The notes beneath the pieces are model-generated. The model searched no databases and had not been told where the DNA came from. It saw nothing but the letters and a program-made list of their open reading frames with translations. A stretch of 64,000 nucleotides of DNA from Pradoshia sp. D12. Lineage in GTDB: Bacteria; Bacillota; Bacilli; Bacillales; Pradoshiaceae. The DNA is taken from assembly GCF_008935075.1 (NCBI RefSeq), contig NZ_CP044545.1:2073501-2137500 (forward strand). The letters run 5' to 3'. Of the stretch, positions 62,821-64,000 are shown in pieces. Both the position numbers and the translations under genes were made by a program. Numbering within the stretch: the first letter of the stretch is position 1; every line of letters starts with the position of its first letter.

Positions 62821-64000
62821 TTATTTAATAGTATTTTTATCGTAATCTTTTAAAACAGTTTTTAGCATTTTTCCTGTTCCTGATTTCGGTAGTTGGTCAA
62901 TAAAACAAATATAATCAGGAACCTTATACTCTGCCAGTCTCTCTTTACAATAGGAAACTACCTCTTCTTCCTGTAACTCTGGTTTTTTCTTTGCTACATA
63001 GGCCACCGTTTTTTCGCCAAAGACCGGATCAGGCCTGCCAATAACGGAACACTCCAAAATATCAGGGTGCGTGTACAATACTTCCTCTAACTCACGCGGG
63101 TAAATATTAAAGCCACCTCTGATGATCATGTCCTTCTTCCGGTCCACAATAAAATGGTATCCATCTTCATCATAATAGGCCAAATCACCAGTATATAACC
63201 ATCCATCTTTAATCGTGTTAATCGTATCATCTTCCTTCTTATAGTAGCCCTTCATCATGTTCGGTCCTCTGAAAATAATCTCCCCTACCGCGTGAGACTC
63301 TACTTCCTCACCTTCCGGGTCAACAATTTTCAAATCGACGCCAGGAATAGGCACTCCAACAGAATTCAATTTTTTAGCCATATCTCGAGGTGTGGTCATT
63401 AGCATAACTGTACTTTCTGTCAGACCATATCCTTCTGATATTTCTACACCAAGTGATTGATTGGTCTTATGGAGGATCTCAGCAGGCAAACTCGCACCAC
63501 CACAACCAGCTGTCCGAAGATGAGAAAAGTCTAAATCTGAAATGGCTGGATTTTGAAGAAAGAAAGCATACATAGTTGGGACGCCCAAGAATATCGAGAT
63601 TTGATAGTTTGATATCTTTTCAAGTGTATCAACAGGATGAAAACGTTCCTCTAAATAAATCGTACTTCCGTGGGCAATCGGCGCTAGGAATCCTTGTAAT
63701 TTGGCATAAGCATGAAAAAGAGGCAATACACAAAGGACCCTGTCTTTTGGCGTTAATTGATTAATGACGGCTGCCGTAATTGTCATCCAATTCAAGTTGG
63801 CATGTGTAATCATGGCTCCCTTTGGATTACCGGTTGTCCCGGATGTATAAATGATTTGCGCGACATCCTCCGCATGAACAGGGGCCACCTTGCTGATAGG
63901 AGATAGAGACTGCAATTCCTGCCAGTCAGTAAATGGATGATTTTCCTCTTCTCCAAAATAATAGATTTCTTTCATCTGTTTAAAGTCATTCATAGAGTTT
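62821..64000 (-). CDS. Acyl-CoA synthetase (AMP-binding), 5' end outside the window
   Basis: This is the C-terminal 390-plus residues of an ANL-family acyl-CoA ligase. The frame is open to the window edge, and about 120-130 N-terminal residues are missing, judging by family length near 510. IIYTSGTTGNPKGAMITHANL is the P-loop. EGYGLTESTVMLMTTP is the A5 region, GWLYTGDLAYYDEDGYHFIVDRKKDMII the hinge, and PKSGTGKMLKTVLKDY carries the catalytic Lys. It activates a carboxylic acid to its CoA thioester and probably feeds the beta-oxidation island. It ends 140 bases before the activator gene, with its own terminator. Confidence 0.92.
   Translation of the reverse strand, partial: NSMNDFKQMKEIYYFGEEENHPFTDWQELQSLSPISKVAPVHAEDVAQIIYTSGTTGNPKGAMITHANLNWMTITAAVINQLTPKDRVLCVLPLFHAYAKLQGFLAPIAHGSTIYLEERFHPVDTLEKISNYQISIFLGVPTMYAFFLQNPAISDLDFSHLRTAGCGGASLPAEILHKTNQSLGVEISEGYGLTESTVMLMTTPRDMAKKLNSVGVPIPGVDLKIVDPEGEEVESHAVGEIIFRGPNMMKGYYKKEDDTINTIKDGWLYTGDLAYYDEDGYHFIVDRKKDMIIRGGFNIYPRELEEVLYTHPDILECSVIGRPDPVFGEKTVAYVAKKKPELQEEEVVSYCKERLAEYKVPDYICFIDQLPKSGTGKMLKTVLKDYDKNTIK

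Noticed and set aside
1-64000. CRISPR array, rRNA operon, insertion sequence or prophage
   Set aside because: No regularly spaced repeats, no rRNA-like sequence, no transposase, and no phage structural genes were seen.

Overview
The window comes from a low-GC Gram-positive, spore-forming bacterium, most likely a member of the Bacillaceae. The grounds are AT-rich sequence, strong AGGAGG-type ribosome binding sites with frequent TTG/GTG starts, U-tailed hairpin terminators, and family markers: class III fructose-bisphosphatase, YkhA, YueI, YitT, YxcD, a CsgA-like spore protein, a YpzG-like small protein, an AraR-type repressor, and candidate CodY and CcpA sites. I cannot name genus or species. 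Most genes lie on the minus strand.

Layout. 0-6 kb: an orphan lactose-type PTS IIA protein that has lost its phosphorylatable histidine, an acyl-CoA thioesterase, a class I amidotransferase-like hydrolase, a YitT membrane protein, a MarR regulator, a branched-chain aminotransferase with a CodY-like site, and a DUF6438 protein. 6-11 kb: decayed DNA with a small pseudogene, a YpzG-like small ORF, and a class I ribonucleotide reductase operon (nrdA-nrdB) preceded by a cobalamin riboswitch with a terminator platform. 11-20.4 kb: an SF1 helicase, YueI, Mn-dependent pyrophosphatase, topoisomerase III, a 47-codon ORF, and two tandem CNNM/CBS membrane proteins with near-identical hairpin leaders. 20.4-24.5 kb: an AT-rich accessory stretch with a STAS protein, tRNA-Arg(CCT), three small proteins sharing a GxxxQxxG-type motif, and the decayed tail of a 2Fe-2S subunit gene. 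24.6-39 kb: CopD/CopC, fructose-bisphosphatase, a cyclase-family hydrolase, a fatty acyl-CoA ligase with an acyl-CoA dehydrogenase (cre site upstream), a PAP2-family protein, an unusual SDR, a thioredoxin-reductase-like flavoprotein and aldose epimerase.

39-47 kb is a sugar-uptake locus. An AraR-type repressor lies upstream of two about 94%-identical lipoprotein sugar-binding proteins, followed by a two-domain ATPase, a permease and an aldo/keto reductase. Two AraR-like operators and a cre-like site fit induction by sugar and repression by glucose. Next to it are two gene remnants: the tail of an ABC exporter ATPase and a frameshifted nucleotidyltransferase.

48-64 kb is a dense acyl-CoA catabolism island. 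It holds four acyl-CoA dehydrogenases, two thiolases, two enoyl-CoA hydratases, an SDR-type hydroxyacyl-CoA dehydrogenase, an acetyl-CoA hydrolase/transferase-family protein, a CaiB/AMACR-family enzyme, an acyl-CoA ligase, and a sigma-54 activator with CBS and PAS sensory domains. A sequence matching the sigma-54 -24/-12 consensus precedes the first acyl-CoA dehydrogenase of the central operon. This suggests a SigL-dependent, substrate-induced beta-oxidation regulon. The racemase-like enzyme and the dehydrogenase set point to methyl-branched or other unusual acyl chains, but the substrate cannot be read from sequence.
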